The translations under genes were made by a program, and so were the position numbers. From Nitrosomonadales bacterium (GTDB lineage Bacteria > Pseudomonadota > Gammaproteobacteria > Burkholderiales > Gallionellaceae), in contig JACREA010000172.1 in NCBI GenBank assembly GCA_016218465.1, positions 1 to 9,955 on the forward strand: a stretch of 9,955 nucleotides of DNA, read 5' to 3'. Below are positions 1 through 6,384 of this stretch, one piece after another. The notes under the pieces were generated by a model, which saw only the letters and a list, made by a program, of their open reading frames with translations, did no database searches and was not told where the DNA came from. Position 1 is the stretch's first letter. Each line of letters opens with the position of its first letter.

Positions 1-53
1 AACTAAAATTGCGATGCCTTCTATAAGTGTAACCATATGCGGTACGGCGAATA

Positions 54-70
54 TGCGGCATATTGTCGCA
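54..70. promoter_or_regulatory. 17-bp palindrome, candidate operator copy 1
   Basis: The sequence is TGCGGCA-TAT-TGTCGCA, a near-perfect dyad of two 7-bp arms around a 3-bp centre. It matches the consensus TGCGGCA-N3-TGYCGCA found twice in front of the copper receptor gene at 2430-2461; against the copy at 2445-2461 the arms agree at 13 of 14 positions. The overlapping 15-bp stretch 50-64 (AATATGC-G-GCATATT) is also a perfect palindrome. The site presumably serves a gene to the left of the window, which cannot be seen. I do not recognise the motif as the operator of a specific regulator. Confidence 0.4.
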
Positions 71-223
71 TCCTGTTTGAATCATGGTTCGCGGTAGATT
101 ATTGAAGGTATCGCCCTGCACTTTTTACAGGTCGCTGATTCAAAAGCCACCGGATAACCCGGTTGGTCACAATATCCATCCCGCTGGCTGGAATCATTGG
201 CGGTAGGTCGAGCGCTGAAACGC

Positions 224-278
224 CTTTGCAGGAGCGGCTCTTAGCCGCGATTCGCACGCAAGACGTGCTCCTGCAAAG
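224..278. repeat. REP-like double hairpin element
   Basis: Outer arms CTTTGCAGGAGC (224-235) and GCTCCTGCAAAG (267-278) are perfect inverted repeats. Inside lie two further stems: GCGGCT/AGCCGC (234-239 with 243-248, loop CTT) and GCACG/CGTGC (254-258 with 264-268, 5-nt loop). The core resembles the GCAGGAGCGGC...AGCCGCGA type of repetitive extragenic palindrome common in Pseudomonas, Xanthomonas and some betaproteobacteria. It lies 41 bp past the stop codon of the minus-strand receptor gene, a usual position for such elements, where it may stabilise the mRNA 3' end or help termination. There is no long T-run on either side, so a classical intrinsic terminator is not supported. Confidence 0.65.
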
Positions 279-319
279 CGCACACGGTTATGGATAATCC
301 GCGTTTAACCACTCATGCA

Positions 320-2362
320 TCAATCAAACTTGAAGTTCGCCTTCAGCCACAGGTTGCGCCCGGTTTCATTTACGCGAGTAGTCTGCGTGAAGCCCGAAAC
401 CATTGCGCCGCTTCTGCTGAGGTGCTCGGCATATACCTTGTTACCCAGATTATCGACTCCCGCGCTGACCAGCACGCCTTTGCGGACGCGATATGCGGCA
501 TTCAGGGACAGGACGCTGAATCCGCTGGTGCGCCCGATATCCTGGCCAGCGATGTTGCCCTGGTTTACCGCAACGCGATTTTGCGCCGAAACCATGCGCA
601 GCAATCCGCCGGCACTCCAGACGTTGTTGTCATAGGTTGCACCGATGCGCCCCTCGAGCGGCGAAATCTGCGCCAGCGCCGTACTGTCGGTTTCGTTGTT
701 GCCGCGCACATAGGCCAGCGAGCCGTCCACTTTCCATTCCGGCGCCAGCTTCCATGCGACACTGGCTTCACCGCCCCATGTGCTGGCATTGACGTTGCGC
801 GTGATCGTGGCCAGCCGCGGCATCATCATGGTGCCTTTGTTGACGTTGGACTGGATCAGGATGAAGTCGGTGACTTTGCTGTAAAAGCCGGACAGTGAGG
901 AAGACACATCGCCTTGTTTGTAGGTCATGCCCACATCAAGCTGGTTGGTTTTTTCCGGGTGCGTATTGAAAGCGCTCAGCGTGGTCGCGCTCTCCTTGCT
1001 GATCAGTTCCCAGTAATCGGGAAAGCGTTCTGTATGACCCAGACCTGCGTATACCGTACCTGTATTGTTCATGGCTCCTTTTTCGTAGCGCAGGAAGCCG
1101 CTCTTCAGGGATTCGTTGCGAGTCTGGTTGGCGGTCGGGTTAGCTTGGGTTGTCATGCCTGTAGCGATCGTTGCCCTCTTGTCTTGTGCCTTCCACGAAT
1201 CCGAACGCAAGCCGCCGATGATGCGAGCTTCTTCGCCAAGCTGGCGGGTCGCTTCTCCAAAGATGCCCTGGTTATGGAAATTGGCATCCTCGACTCGCGG
1301 CTTCAGGGTGTAATCCCCCATGTACCCGGGCGCCGCGCCCGTACGTCCGGTATGCACATTGGTCTGCGAATCCACACCCAGCTTGAGTTGCGTTGCTTCG
1401 GTAGCGTTCAGCGTGCCAACCACCCTGCCGCCCGTTGTCGTGCGGTCCGGATTCATTGCGGCCATCATGCCTGCCGGGTTACCACTGGCGCGCAGACTGT
1501 AACTATCCATGACATGGTCGATGTAATTGCGATAAAACTGGGTTTCGATTTTCTCCACCAGCCCGTGATCGGTATTCTTCCAGTCGGCTTTGAGGCCTGC
1601 GTTGTCGCGCGCAAACTTTGAACCGTCCACCGAGCGGTCGGCATAGGCCGCTTTGCCATCGCTCTTCGCCATCGTCAGCTCCACGCGCGTGCTGTCTGAC
1701 GGGGTCAGCCCTACTGCCGCGTTGCTGCTCCAGCGCGAGTAGGCGGAATGCACGCTGGTGCCGTTGCCGTCCTTGTAATCGTCTGCCCGCGAATTGGTGT
1801 AAATGGCACGGCCGTATACATTCGGCGTTCCGCCATGCACGTCAGCCATCACATCGGTACGTCCAAAGCTGCCTGCTGTCAAACTGCCTTCAAAGCCCGC
1901 GCCGCTTTCGCTGCGGCGCACAAAATCGCGTTCGAACAAAACCGTACCCGCAGAGCTGCCCGGGCCGTACATCACGGACTGCGGTCCCTTCAGCACAGTG
2001 ATCTTGTCGTAGGAGGAAGGGAATATGTAGGCGGTGGGCGGGTCCATGCGGCCGCCGCAGCCTCCCAGAATCTGTTCGCCGTCGAGCAGGATATTCAGGC
2101 GCGAGCCGGCCATGCCGCGAAATACCGGGTCGCCATCGGTGCCGCCTTTGCGTATCATGGAAAAGCCGGGGATGGTCTTCAGATATTCCGCACCATCATG
2201 TGCGGGGATCGGCTGTCGGGGTTTGTGCGGATCGGTTGTCACTTTCAGCGGTTCTTCCATCGCCGGTGCGGTGACCACTACCTCAGGCAAGGTTTCTTCG
2301 GCAGCAAATGCGTTTGACGCAAACGCCAGCGCGACACAGATTGTTATACGTTTGAAATGCAT
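320..2362 (-). CDS. oprC: TonB-dependent copper receptor, OprC/NosA family
   Basis: A 680-aa outer-membrane receptor that should take up copper using energy from TonB-ExbBD. Residues 1-20 form a signal peptide ending AFA before AEE, followed by a TonB-box-like stretch, LPEVVVTA, at about 25-32. The plug domain covers about 45-150, with the motif GGCGGRMDPPTAY and then ITVLKGPQSVMYGPGSSAG. The rest is the beta-barrel, ending in an aromatic-rich last strand (WLKANFKFD). In Pseudomonas aeruginosa OprC, copper is held by a CxxxM pair and an HxM pair; here C102/M106 and H283/M285 match that arrangement. Met clusters at 299-303 and 512-514 may add soft ligands. Length is normal for the family. The ATG at 2362 follows an AAAGGGAAG ribosome binding site. 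The gene diverges from the efflux genes. The paralog names oprC and nosA cannot be separated from sequence alone. Confidence 0.93.
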   Translation of the reverse strand: MHFKRITICVALAFASNAFAAEETLPEVVVTAPAMEEPLKVTTDPHKPRQPIPAHDGAEYLKTIPGFSMIRKGGTDGDPVFRGMAGSRLNILLDGEQILGGCGGRMDPPTAYIFPSSYDKITVLKGPQSVMYGPGSSAGTVLFERDFVRRSESGAGFEGSLTAGSFGRTDVMADVHGGTPNVYGRAIYTNSRADDYKDGNGTSVHSAYSRWSSNAAVGLTPSDSTRVELTMAKSDGKAAYADRSVDGSKFARDNAGLKADWKNTDHGLVEKIETQFYRNYIDHVMDSYSLRASGNPAGMMAAMNPDRTTTGGRVVGTLNATEATQLKLGVDSQTNVHTGRTGAAPGYMGDYTLKPRVEDANFHNQGIFGEATRQLGEEARIIGGLRSDSWKAQDKRATIATGMTTQANPTANQTRNESLKSGFLRYEKGAMNNTGTVYAGLGHTERFPDYWELISKESATTLSAFNTHPEKTNQLDVGMTYKQGDVSSSLSGFYSKVTDFILIQSNVNKGTMMMPRLATITRNVNASTWGGEASVAWKLAPEWKVDGSLAYVRGNNETDSTALAQISPLEGRIGATYDNNVWSAGGLLRMVSAQNRVAVNQGNIAGQDIGRTSGFSVLSLNAAYRVRKGVLVSAGVDNLGNKVYAEHLSRSGAMVSGFTQTTRVNETGRNLWLKANFKFD

Positions 2363-2400
2363 TGTTCTTCCCTTTAATAAATTAAAAAAATTGCGCGGCG

Positions 2401-2406
2401 ATTATC
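2401..2406 (-). promoter_or_regulatory. Candidate -10 box of the copper receptor gene
   Basis: On the minus strand this reads GATAAT, five of six matches to TATAAT, about 39 nt before the start codon at 2362. No good -35 hexamer lies 16-18 bp upstream; instead the palindrome cluster begins around the position expected for -35 and extends upstream. With a start point near 2394, the palindrome centres fall near -44, -59 and -76. That geometry would suit an activator replacing a weak -35. The assignment is by eye and unconfirmed. Confidence 0.4.
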
Positions 2407-2429
2407 TTCACAATACATTTCTCTGGGAA

Positions 2430-2478
2430 TGCGGCATGATGCCGCGCGGCAAAATGTCGCAGGGGGCAGAACGTTGCA
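2430..2478. promoter_or_regulatory. Tandem 17-bp palindromes, candidate operator array
   Basis: Copy A (2430-2446) is TGCGGCA-TGA-TGCCGCG and copy B (2445-2461) is CGCGGCA-AAA-TGTCGCA. They overlap by 2 bp, with centres 15 bp apart. A degraded third unit, GGGGGCA-GAA-CGTTGCA (2462-2478), keeps 10 of the 14 arm positions. The same motif recurs at 54-70. Repetition, dyad symmetry and a place just upstream of the receptor promoter point to a transcription-factor binding array, possibly metal-responsive. The cognate regulator is not in the window, and I cannot match the motif to a named family. Confidence 0.5.
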
Positions 2479-2748
2479 GTTTGTTGTGGTGAAGTCTAAT
2501 ATCCGCGCGGCGAATGTTATGCCGCAACCGCAACGTGTGGCATCTCAGCATTTGCGCCTCATTCGGCAAACAGGATTTGGCGGAAATGCTTTTATGTATA
2601 TTGATATTCGCGATCAATCTCGCCGAATTGCATAACGATGAATATGTACTACTTGCATAGGTAGCAGGTGCGCAATTTCAATCACCAATTGAACTATTGA
2701 TTACACTTTGAGTCAGTCACCTTATTTTTGCTCATGTATACTGATTTG

Positions 2749-4161
2749 ATGCGAATAATTTTCTGCACACTACTTTGTCTCTGGAGCGGCTTGCTTGCCG
2801 CAGAAGAAACTTCCGATCCGTTCAGCACTGAGGCAATGCTGCCTCCCAAACCGGCGTTGCGCATGGGTGGCGCTGTTGGCGATCCATGTGCTGAGGCTAT
2901 GCCAAACCGCGCGCTCGATCTCCTGGAGGTAGTCAACTTCGCATTGTGCAACAACCCGCAAACCCGTGAGGTTTGGGCGAGTTCGCGGGTTCAGGCGGCG
3001 CAGATCGGCGTGAGCAAGGCGAGCTATTTGCCCAGCGCAACCTTGAGCGCTTCCGATAATCGCAGTAAGACAGGATCCGCTGCCAGCGTAGATCAACGCA
3101 GCGTTGGTATCACGCTTTCCTATCTGTTGTACGATTTCGGGGTGAGGGCTGCCAATCTGGAAAATGCGCGCCAATTGCTAACCGCTGCGATTGCGACTCA
3201 AGACAGCACAGTGCAAACAGTTTTTCTCGCTGCTGTTCAGGCTTTTTATCAGGCGCAGGCGACCTTTGCCGCGCTCGATGCGTCACTCGAATCGGAGCGC
3301 GCAGCCAAGGAAAGTTTTGCCGCCGCTCAAGCTCGCTATAGCGCCGGTAGCGCAACGCCTGCCGACAAGCTGCAGGCTCAAACAGCCTATTCTCAGGCCA
3401 CACTGAATCGCATTACCGCCGATGGCAACCTGAAAAACGCGCAAGGCACGCTGGCAAATATGCTCGGGCTGGATGCCAACCGGAATGTATTGTTGGTATC
3501 CGCCAATAAATCGGCAATGCCGGATGATTTTGATAGCGATATCAACACCCTGATCGAAGAAGCGCGTCGGCGCCGCCCGGATTTACAGGCCGCCGCTGCG
3601 CAAGCCAAGGCTGCGGAAGCCAGTGCCGAAGCCGCCCGCGCGGCAGGCAGGCCTTCTATCTCCCTGACCGGAAAGGCAGATCAAAGTAGCAGCTCTGGTA
3701 TTAACTCACACAGCTCATTGGTCGGTATCAATTTGAATGTCCCGATTTTTTCCGGCTACGCGCCGGCTTATCGGGTACGAGCTGCCGAGGCGCAAGTGGA
3801 TGCCAAAAATGCACAACTGGAACGGCTGCGTTTGCAAGTGGCTCTGGATGTGTGGACGGCATATCAGCATCTCACCACAGCGACACAGTCATTGCGCTCC
3901 ACTGCTGATTTGCTGAATAGCGCAGAACAATCGGAACGTGTCGTACTGGGCCGTTACAAGGCAGGCGTTGGCAGTATGCTGGATGTGCTTAATGCACAAA
4001 GCGCATTGGCCAGCGCGCGCCAGCAGCGCATCCAGTCCACGTTAAACTGGAATATCAGCCGCGCTTCACTTGCTCAGGCAATGGGCAATCTGGATGCTGA
4101 TTTGTTGAATTATCTGCCGGATGCCGAAAACAAACAGCTTGGCATGAATAAACAACAATAA
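2749..4161 (+). CDS. TolC-family outer-membrane efflux channel
   Basis: Outer-membrane exit duct for tripartite efflux, 470 aa from the chosen start. Residues 1-17 make a signal peptide (MRIIFCTLLCLWSGLLA) with no lipobox cysteine. Two OEP repeats follow, about 56-238 and 268-453. The first contains ARYSAGSATPADKLQAQTA (195-213) and its counterpart in the second is YKAGVGSMLDVLNAQ (403-417). The family motif RRRPDL and the strand NVPIFSGY (330-337) are also present. Cysteines 47 and 67 lie in the mature N-terminal region and could form a disulfide. Start choice: TTG 2728 and ATG 2734 are also in frame, but they add an acidic n-region, and none of the three has a clear ribosome binding site, so the start is uncertain. 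The MacA-type adaptor gene begins 8 nt after the stop, so the two are surely co-transcribed. Confidence 0.92.
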   Translation: MRIIFCTLLCLWSGLLAAEETSDPFSTEAMLPPKPALRMGGAVGDPCAEAMPNRALDLLEVVNFALCNNPQTREVWASSRVQAAQIGVSKASYLPSATLSASDNRSKTGSAASVDQRSVGITLSYLLYDFGVRAANLENARQLLTAAIATQDSTVQTVFLAAVQAFYQAQATFAALDASLESERAAKESFAAAQARYSAGSATPADKLQAQTAYSQATLNRITADGNLKNAQGTLANMLGLDANRNVLLVSANKSAMPDDFDSDINTLIEEARRRRPDLQAAAAQAKAAEASAEAARAAGRPSISLTGKADQSSSSGINSHSSLVGINLNVPIFSGYAPAYRVRAAEAQVDAKNAQLERLRLQVALDVWTAYQHLTTATQSLRSTADLLNSAEQSERVVLGRYKAGVGSMLDVLNAQSALASARQQRIQSTLNWNISRASLAQAMGNLDADLLNYLPDAENKQLGMNKQQ

Positions 4162-4169
4162 ACCCAACC

Positions 4170-5420
4170 ATGAAAAAACTATTGCGCTCCCCGATTGCCC
4201 TGTTCTTCGTTACCGTTGCAATCATCGCAGCAGGGATAGCCACATACCAGCAGATATATAAGATCGCGCCAGAGCAGCAATACCGGTTTCAGGCCGTGGA
4301 AAAAGGCGATATCAGCCAGACCGTTTCAGCCAACGGCACGATCAACCCGGTAACACTGGTTAATGTGGGAACTCAGGTTTCAGGCACGGTAAAAAAACTT
4401 TATGTGGATTTCAACAGCAAGGTTCAGAAAGGGCAAATATTGCTGGAACTGGATGATGCCTTGCTCTCCGCGCAGCAAAAGCAAAGCCTGGCCAATGTGC
4501 AGAGCGCTATCGCCTCGCTGGAATTGGCCACAGCCAATGAAGCCCGAATGCGCAGCCTGTTCTCGCAGGAATATGTCTCACGACAGGAGCTGGATAACGC
4601 CATCCAGGCGAAAAAAGCCGCCCAAGCGCAAGTAGAGTTAACACAAGCGACCGTAGAAAAAGATCGTGCCAACCTTGCCTACTCGGTGATCCGTTCACCG
4701 GTGTCAGGTGTAGTGGTGGACCGTTCAGTGGATGTTGGACAAACCGTCGCCGCCAGCTTGCAGACACCAACGCTGTTCAAGATCGCCCAGGATTTATCCA
4801 GGATGCAGATTGACGCCAATTTTGCGGAGGCTGACATCGGCAACATCAGCGTAGGCCAAACTGTGCGCTTTACTGTGGATGCATTCCCGAATCGAAGTTT
4901 TAAGGGCGTGGTAAAACTGATACGCCTTAATCCGACCACGGTATCAAACGTAGTCACCTACGATGCGGTGATCAACGTGGATAACCCCGAGCAAATCTTG
5001 TTACCCGGCATGACTGCCTATGTAAGCATCGCGGTAGCCGAACGCAAGGGAGTGTTGCTGGTTCCTAACGCCGTGCTACGCTTCAAACCGGTCAATGCTG
5101 ATGTGCGAAAGCCGGCTAAACAAAGTAATGAGGCGCAAAAGAGCGGCGTCGGTCGTCCCGGCGACTCACAAGGTGGCAGCAAACCCAAAGACGAAAAGCG
5201 TTTGTCCGGGCACCCGCGCGACGCATTTTCCGGCAAGGTCTATGTGCTGGAAAACGGAGAGTTGAAACCGGTCAGCGTGACACTCGGCATCACCGACAAC
5301 CGCAACACCGAAATCACCGGCGGAGAACTCAAGGCAGGCGACCAGATCGTTATTGGCGACGCGCAAGCAGCAGACAAACCAGCCAGTTCCAGCAGCAGGC
5401 CGCCGATGAGAATGTTCTAA
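4170..5420 (+). CDS. macA: MacA-type periplasmic adaptor (HlyD/MFP family)
   Basis: A 416-aa adaptor that should bridge the ABC exporter encoded downstream and the TolC-type channel encoded upstream. Residues 8-24 are an uncleaved N-terminal membrane anchor. The first half of the lipoyl domain is at about 62-95 (VGTQVSGTVKKLYVDFNSKV), a helical hairpin rich in Ala/Gln/Glu at about 97-168, and the second lipoyl half at about 172-205 (SPVSGVVVDRSVDVGQTV). The beta-barrel domain, with FAEADIGNISVGQTVRFTVDAFP, and the membrane-proximal domain follow. Residues about 308-352 form a basic, Gly/Ser/Lys-rich low-complexity insert between the barrel and the final strands, and the C-terminus is a Ser/Pro tail. 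There is no clear Shine-Dalgarno sequence, so translation is probably coupled to the gene 8 nt upstream. Family membership is clear; the substrate is unknown. Confidence 0.9.
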   Translation: MKKLLRSPIALFFVTVAIIAAGIATYQQIYKIAPEQQYRFQAVEKGDISQTVSANGTINPVTLVNVGTQVSGTVKKLYVDFNSKVQKGQILLELDDALLSAQQKQSLANVQSAIASLELATANEARMRSLFSQEYVSRQELDNAIQAKKAAQAQVELTQATVEKDRANLAYSVIRSPVSGVVVDRSVDVGQTVAASLQTPTLFKIAQDLSRMQIDANFAEADIGNISVGQTVRFTVDAFPNRSFKGVVKLIRLNPTTVSNVVTYDAVINVDNPEQILLPGMTAYVSIAVAERKGVLLVPNAVLRFKPVNADVRKPAKQSNEAQKSGVGRPGDSQGGSKPKDEKRLSGHPRDAFSGKVYVLENGELKPVSVTLGITDNRNTEITGGELKAGDQIVIGDAQAADKPASSSSRPPMRMF

Positions 5421-5445
5421 TGAAAACATCAAAGAATTCCAATTT

Positions 5446-5562
5446 CGTCATTCCCGCGAAGGCGGGAATCCAGTGCTGTTAATCAATATGCCTTTTGATG
5501 TTGTCTTTGCTACGCAAGGGAGCTTTTTGTTTTACTGGATTCCCGCCTTCGCGGGAATGACG
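5446..5562. repeat. 117-bp MITE-like element with 29-bp perfect inverted ends
   Basis: The left end (5446-5474) and right end (5534-5562) are exact reverse complements over 29 bp. Each end is itself a hairpin, ATTCCCGC / GCGGGAAT around 4 nt (left: 5450-5457 with 5462-5469). The 59-bp centre has no reading frame of note. The core resembles the Neisseria dRS3 type (ATTCCC...GGGAAT) and a dispersed repeat common in betaproteobacteria. I see no obvious target-site duplication. It occupies nearly the whole gap between the MacA-type adaptor (stop at 5420) and the ATPase (start at 5582). In RNA it would fold either as one long stem or as two hairpins, so it could cut down read-through or act as a processing site in the operon. 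Confidence 0.85.
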
Positions 5563-5581
5563 GATTACTTGAGATTTTCTT

Positions 5582-6289
5582 ATGGCTGATACCGTTATCC
5601 GCATCGAAGCATTGCACAAGTCCTACCAGACTTCTGCCGGATTGTTCCCCGCACTTAAAGAGGTGAACCTCAGCATTGCTGCCGGAGAATTCGTTGCAAT
5701 CATGGGGCCATCCGGATCGGGCAAATCTACCTTCATGAATATCCTCGGCTGCCTCGACAAGCCCAGCGCTGGCCGCTATTTTCTGGATGGGCGCAGCGTC
5801 GCAGAATTGGGCAAGGATGAACTGGCCATGCTGCGCAATCGCACTATTGGCTTTGTGTTCCAGGGTTTCAACCTGTTGCCGCGCATGACGCTACTGGAAA
5901 ATGTGGCTCTGCCGCTGATCTATCGCGGGCTGGAACGCGAGGAACGACATCAGCGCGCGCAAGAGCTGCTCGCCAAAGTCGGGCTGGGTAGCTATGCAGC
6001 GTCCACACCCAACAAGATTTCCGGCGGCCAGCAGCAACGTGTGGCGATCGCTCGCGCCCTGGTCAACCGTCCACGCCTGATCCTTGCGGATGAACCCACC
6101 GGCAATCTGGACAGCCAGACCAGCGAAGAAATCATGACGTTGTTCGAGGAACTGAACCGCGAAGGCATCACCATCGTGCTGGTCACACACGAAGAGGACA
6201 TCGCCCGCCACGCCAAACGCAAAGTACGCTTCTTCGACGGACGCATCATCAGCGATCAGGCCACGCATCAACAGGAGGTGGCGGTATGA
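5582..6289 (+). CDS. ABC transporter ATP-binding protein, MacB/LolD type
   Basis: A 235-aa cytoplasmic ATPase that powers the permease encoded next. All expected motifs are visible: Walker A GPSGSGKST (42-50), Q-loop Q94 in FVFQGFNLLP, signature SGGQQQRVAIARAL (147-160), Walker B LILADE (166-171), D-loop around NLD (175-177) and switch H203. FVFQGFNLLPRMTLLENVALPLIYRG is typical of the LolD/MacB/FtsE group. In canonical MacB this domain is fused to the membrane part; here it is free-standing, with the usual length for the split form. The ATG at 5582 has a weak GAG 8 nt upstream, just past the inverted-repeat element. The stop codon overlaps the ATG of a 32-codon ORF (ATGA at 6286-6289). Confidence 0.95.
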   Translation: MADTVIRIEALHKSYQTSAGLFPALKEVNLSIAAGEFVAIMGPSGSGKSTFMNILGCLDKPSAGRYFLDGRSVAELGKDELAMLRNRTIGFVFQGFNLLPRMTLLENVALPLIYRGLEREERHQRAQELLAKVGLGSYAASTPNKISGGQQQRVAIARALVNRPRLILADEPTGNLDSQTSEEIMTLFEELNREGITIVLVTHEEDIARHAKRKVRFFDGRIISDQATHQQEVAV

Positions 6290-6384
6290 ACACGGTGCGC
6301 GTAGCGGCGGTGCGGGTAATATCGCCGGCCACCGAAATCGCCGTAAGTGGCGTTTTACTTTCGTTCAATGAGGTGGCGGCATGA
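6275..6384 (+). repeat. 15-bp direct repeat flanking an 80-bp insert
   Basis: GAGGTGGCGGTATGA (6275-6289) recurs as GAGGTGGCGGCATGA (6370-6384), 14 of 15 identical with a 95-bp period. Both copies carry a purine-rich ribosome binding site followed by an ATGA stop/start overlap. The simplest reading is that ATPase and permease originally overlapped by ATGA at one copy, and that an 80-bp insertion or partial duplication then doubled the junction. The insert itself contains CGGTGCG twice (6293-6299, 6308-6314). Confidence 0.7.
6286..6384 (+). CDS. Possible 32-aa translationally coupled small ORF
   Basis: A 33-codon frame, including its stop, starts at the ATG that overlaps the ATPase stop codon and ends in a TGA that overlaps the ATG of the permease. 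Its upstream AGGAGG (6273-6278, 7-nt spacing) is the strongest Shine-Dalgarno sequence in this part of the operon, while the permease itself has only GAGG. The peptide begins MNTVRVAAVRV and ends NEVAA, echoing the QEVAV end of the ATPase. It has no clear membrane segment and no family I recognise. It may be real, or merely a translated by-product of the 95-bp duplication that keeps ribosomes coupled to the permease. Confidence 0.3.
   Translation: MNTVRVAAVRVISPATEIAVSGVLLSFNEVAA

Larger units (their letters stand above)
1..319. other. Non-coding region left of the copper receptor gene
   Basis: No convincing gene is seen on either strand. The longest ATG-started frame noticed near the left edge (from position 14) is only 27 codons, has no ribosome binding site and resembles no protein I know. 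The stretch holds a 17-bp palindrome (54-70), a small stem ACCGG/CCGGT at 149-163 with a 5-nt loop, and a REP-like double hairpin (224-278). Read on the minus strand, the small stem is followed shortly by CTTTT, so it could act as a weak terminator for the receptor gene ending at 320. That role is inferred. Confidence 0.6.
2363..2748. other. Divergent intergenic region with regulatory palindromes
   Basis: This stretch separates the minus-strand copper receptor from the plus-strand efflux operon and should hold both promoters. I see no gene in it. Its left part contains an AT-rich leader (2376-2393), a probable -10 box for the receptor (2401-2406) and a cluster of palindromes (2430-2478). The right part, towards the TolC-type gene, has no convincing sigma-70 promoter: TTGAAC (2689-2694), TTGATT (2697-2702) and TATACT (2737-2742) are badly spaced relative to one another. 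A 7-bp direct repeat TTGCATA at 2628-2634 and 2653-2659 (25-bp period) and the inverted repeat TTTGC/GCAAA (2551-2555 with 2566-2570) are present but weak. Confidence 0.6.

Noticed and set aside
14..97. 27-codon ORF near the left edge
   Set aside because: No ribosome binding site, no family resemblance, and it overlaps the palindrome; ORFs of this length arise by chance.
491..510. Extra TGCGGCA half-site inside the receptor gene
   Set aside because: Only one arm is present and it lies in coding sequence; there is no symmetric partner.
290..898. 202-aa open frame on the plus strand opposite the receptor gene
   Set aside because: It is antisense to a well-supported TonB receptor with intact motifs, has no recognisable domain, and reflects the high-GC codon pattern of the real gene. 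The same holds for 914-1621 and 1748-2317.
2601..2617. FNR-like site TTGAT...ATCAA
   Set aside because: The spacer between the half-sites is 7 bp, whereas FNR/CRP-type boxes of this form need 4 bp.
4507..4770. Minus-strand frames within the adaptor, ATPase and permease genes
   Set aside because: They are shadows of genes with complete conserved motifs and have no independent start signals.
5446..5562. CRISPR array or insertion sequence
   Set aside because: Only two repeat units, in inverted orientation, with no series of spacers and no transposase frame; a MITE-like element fits better.
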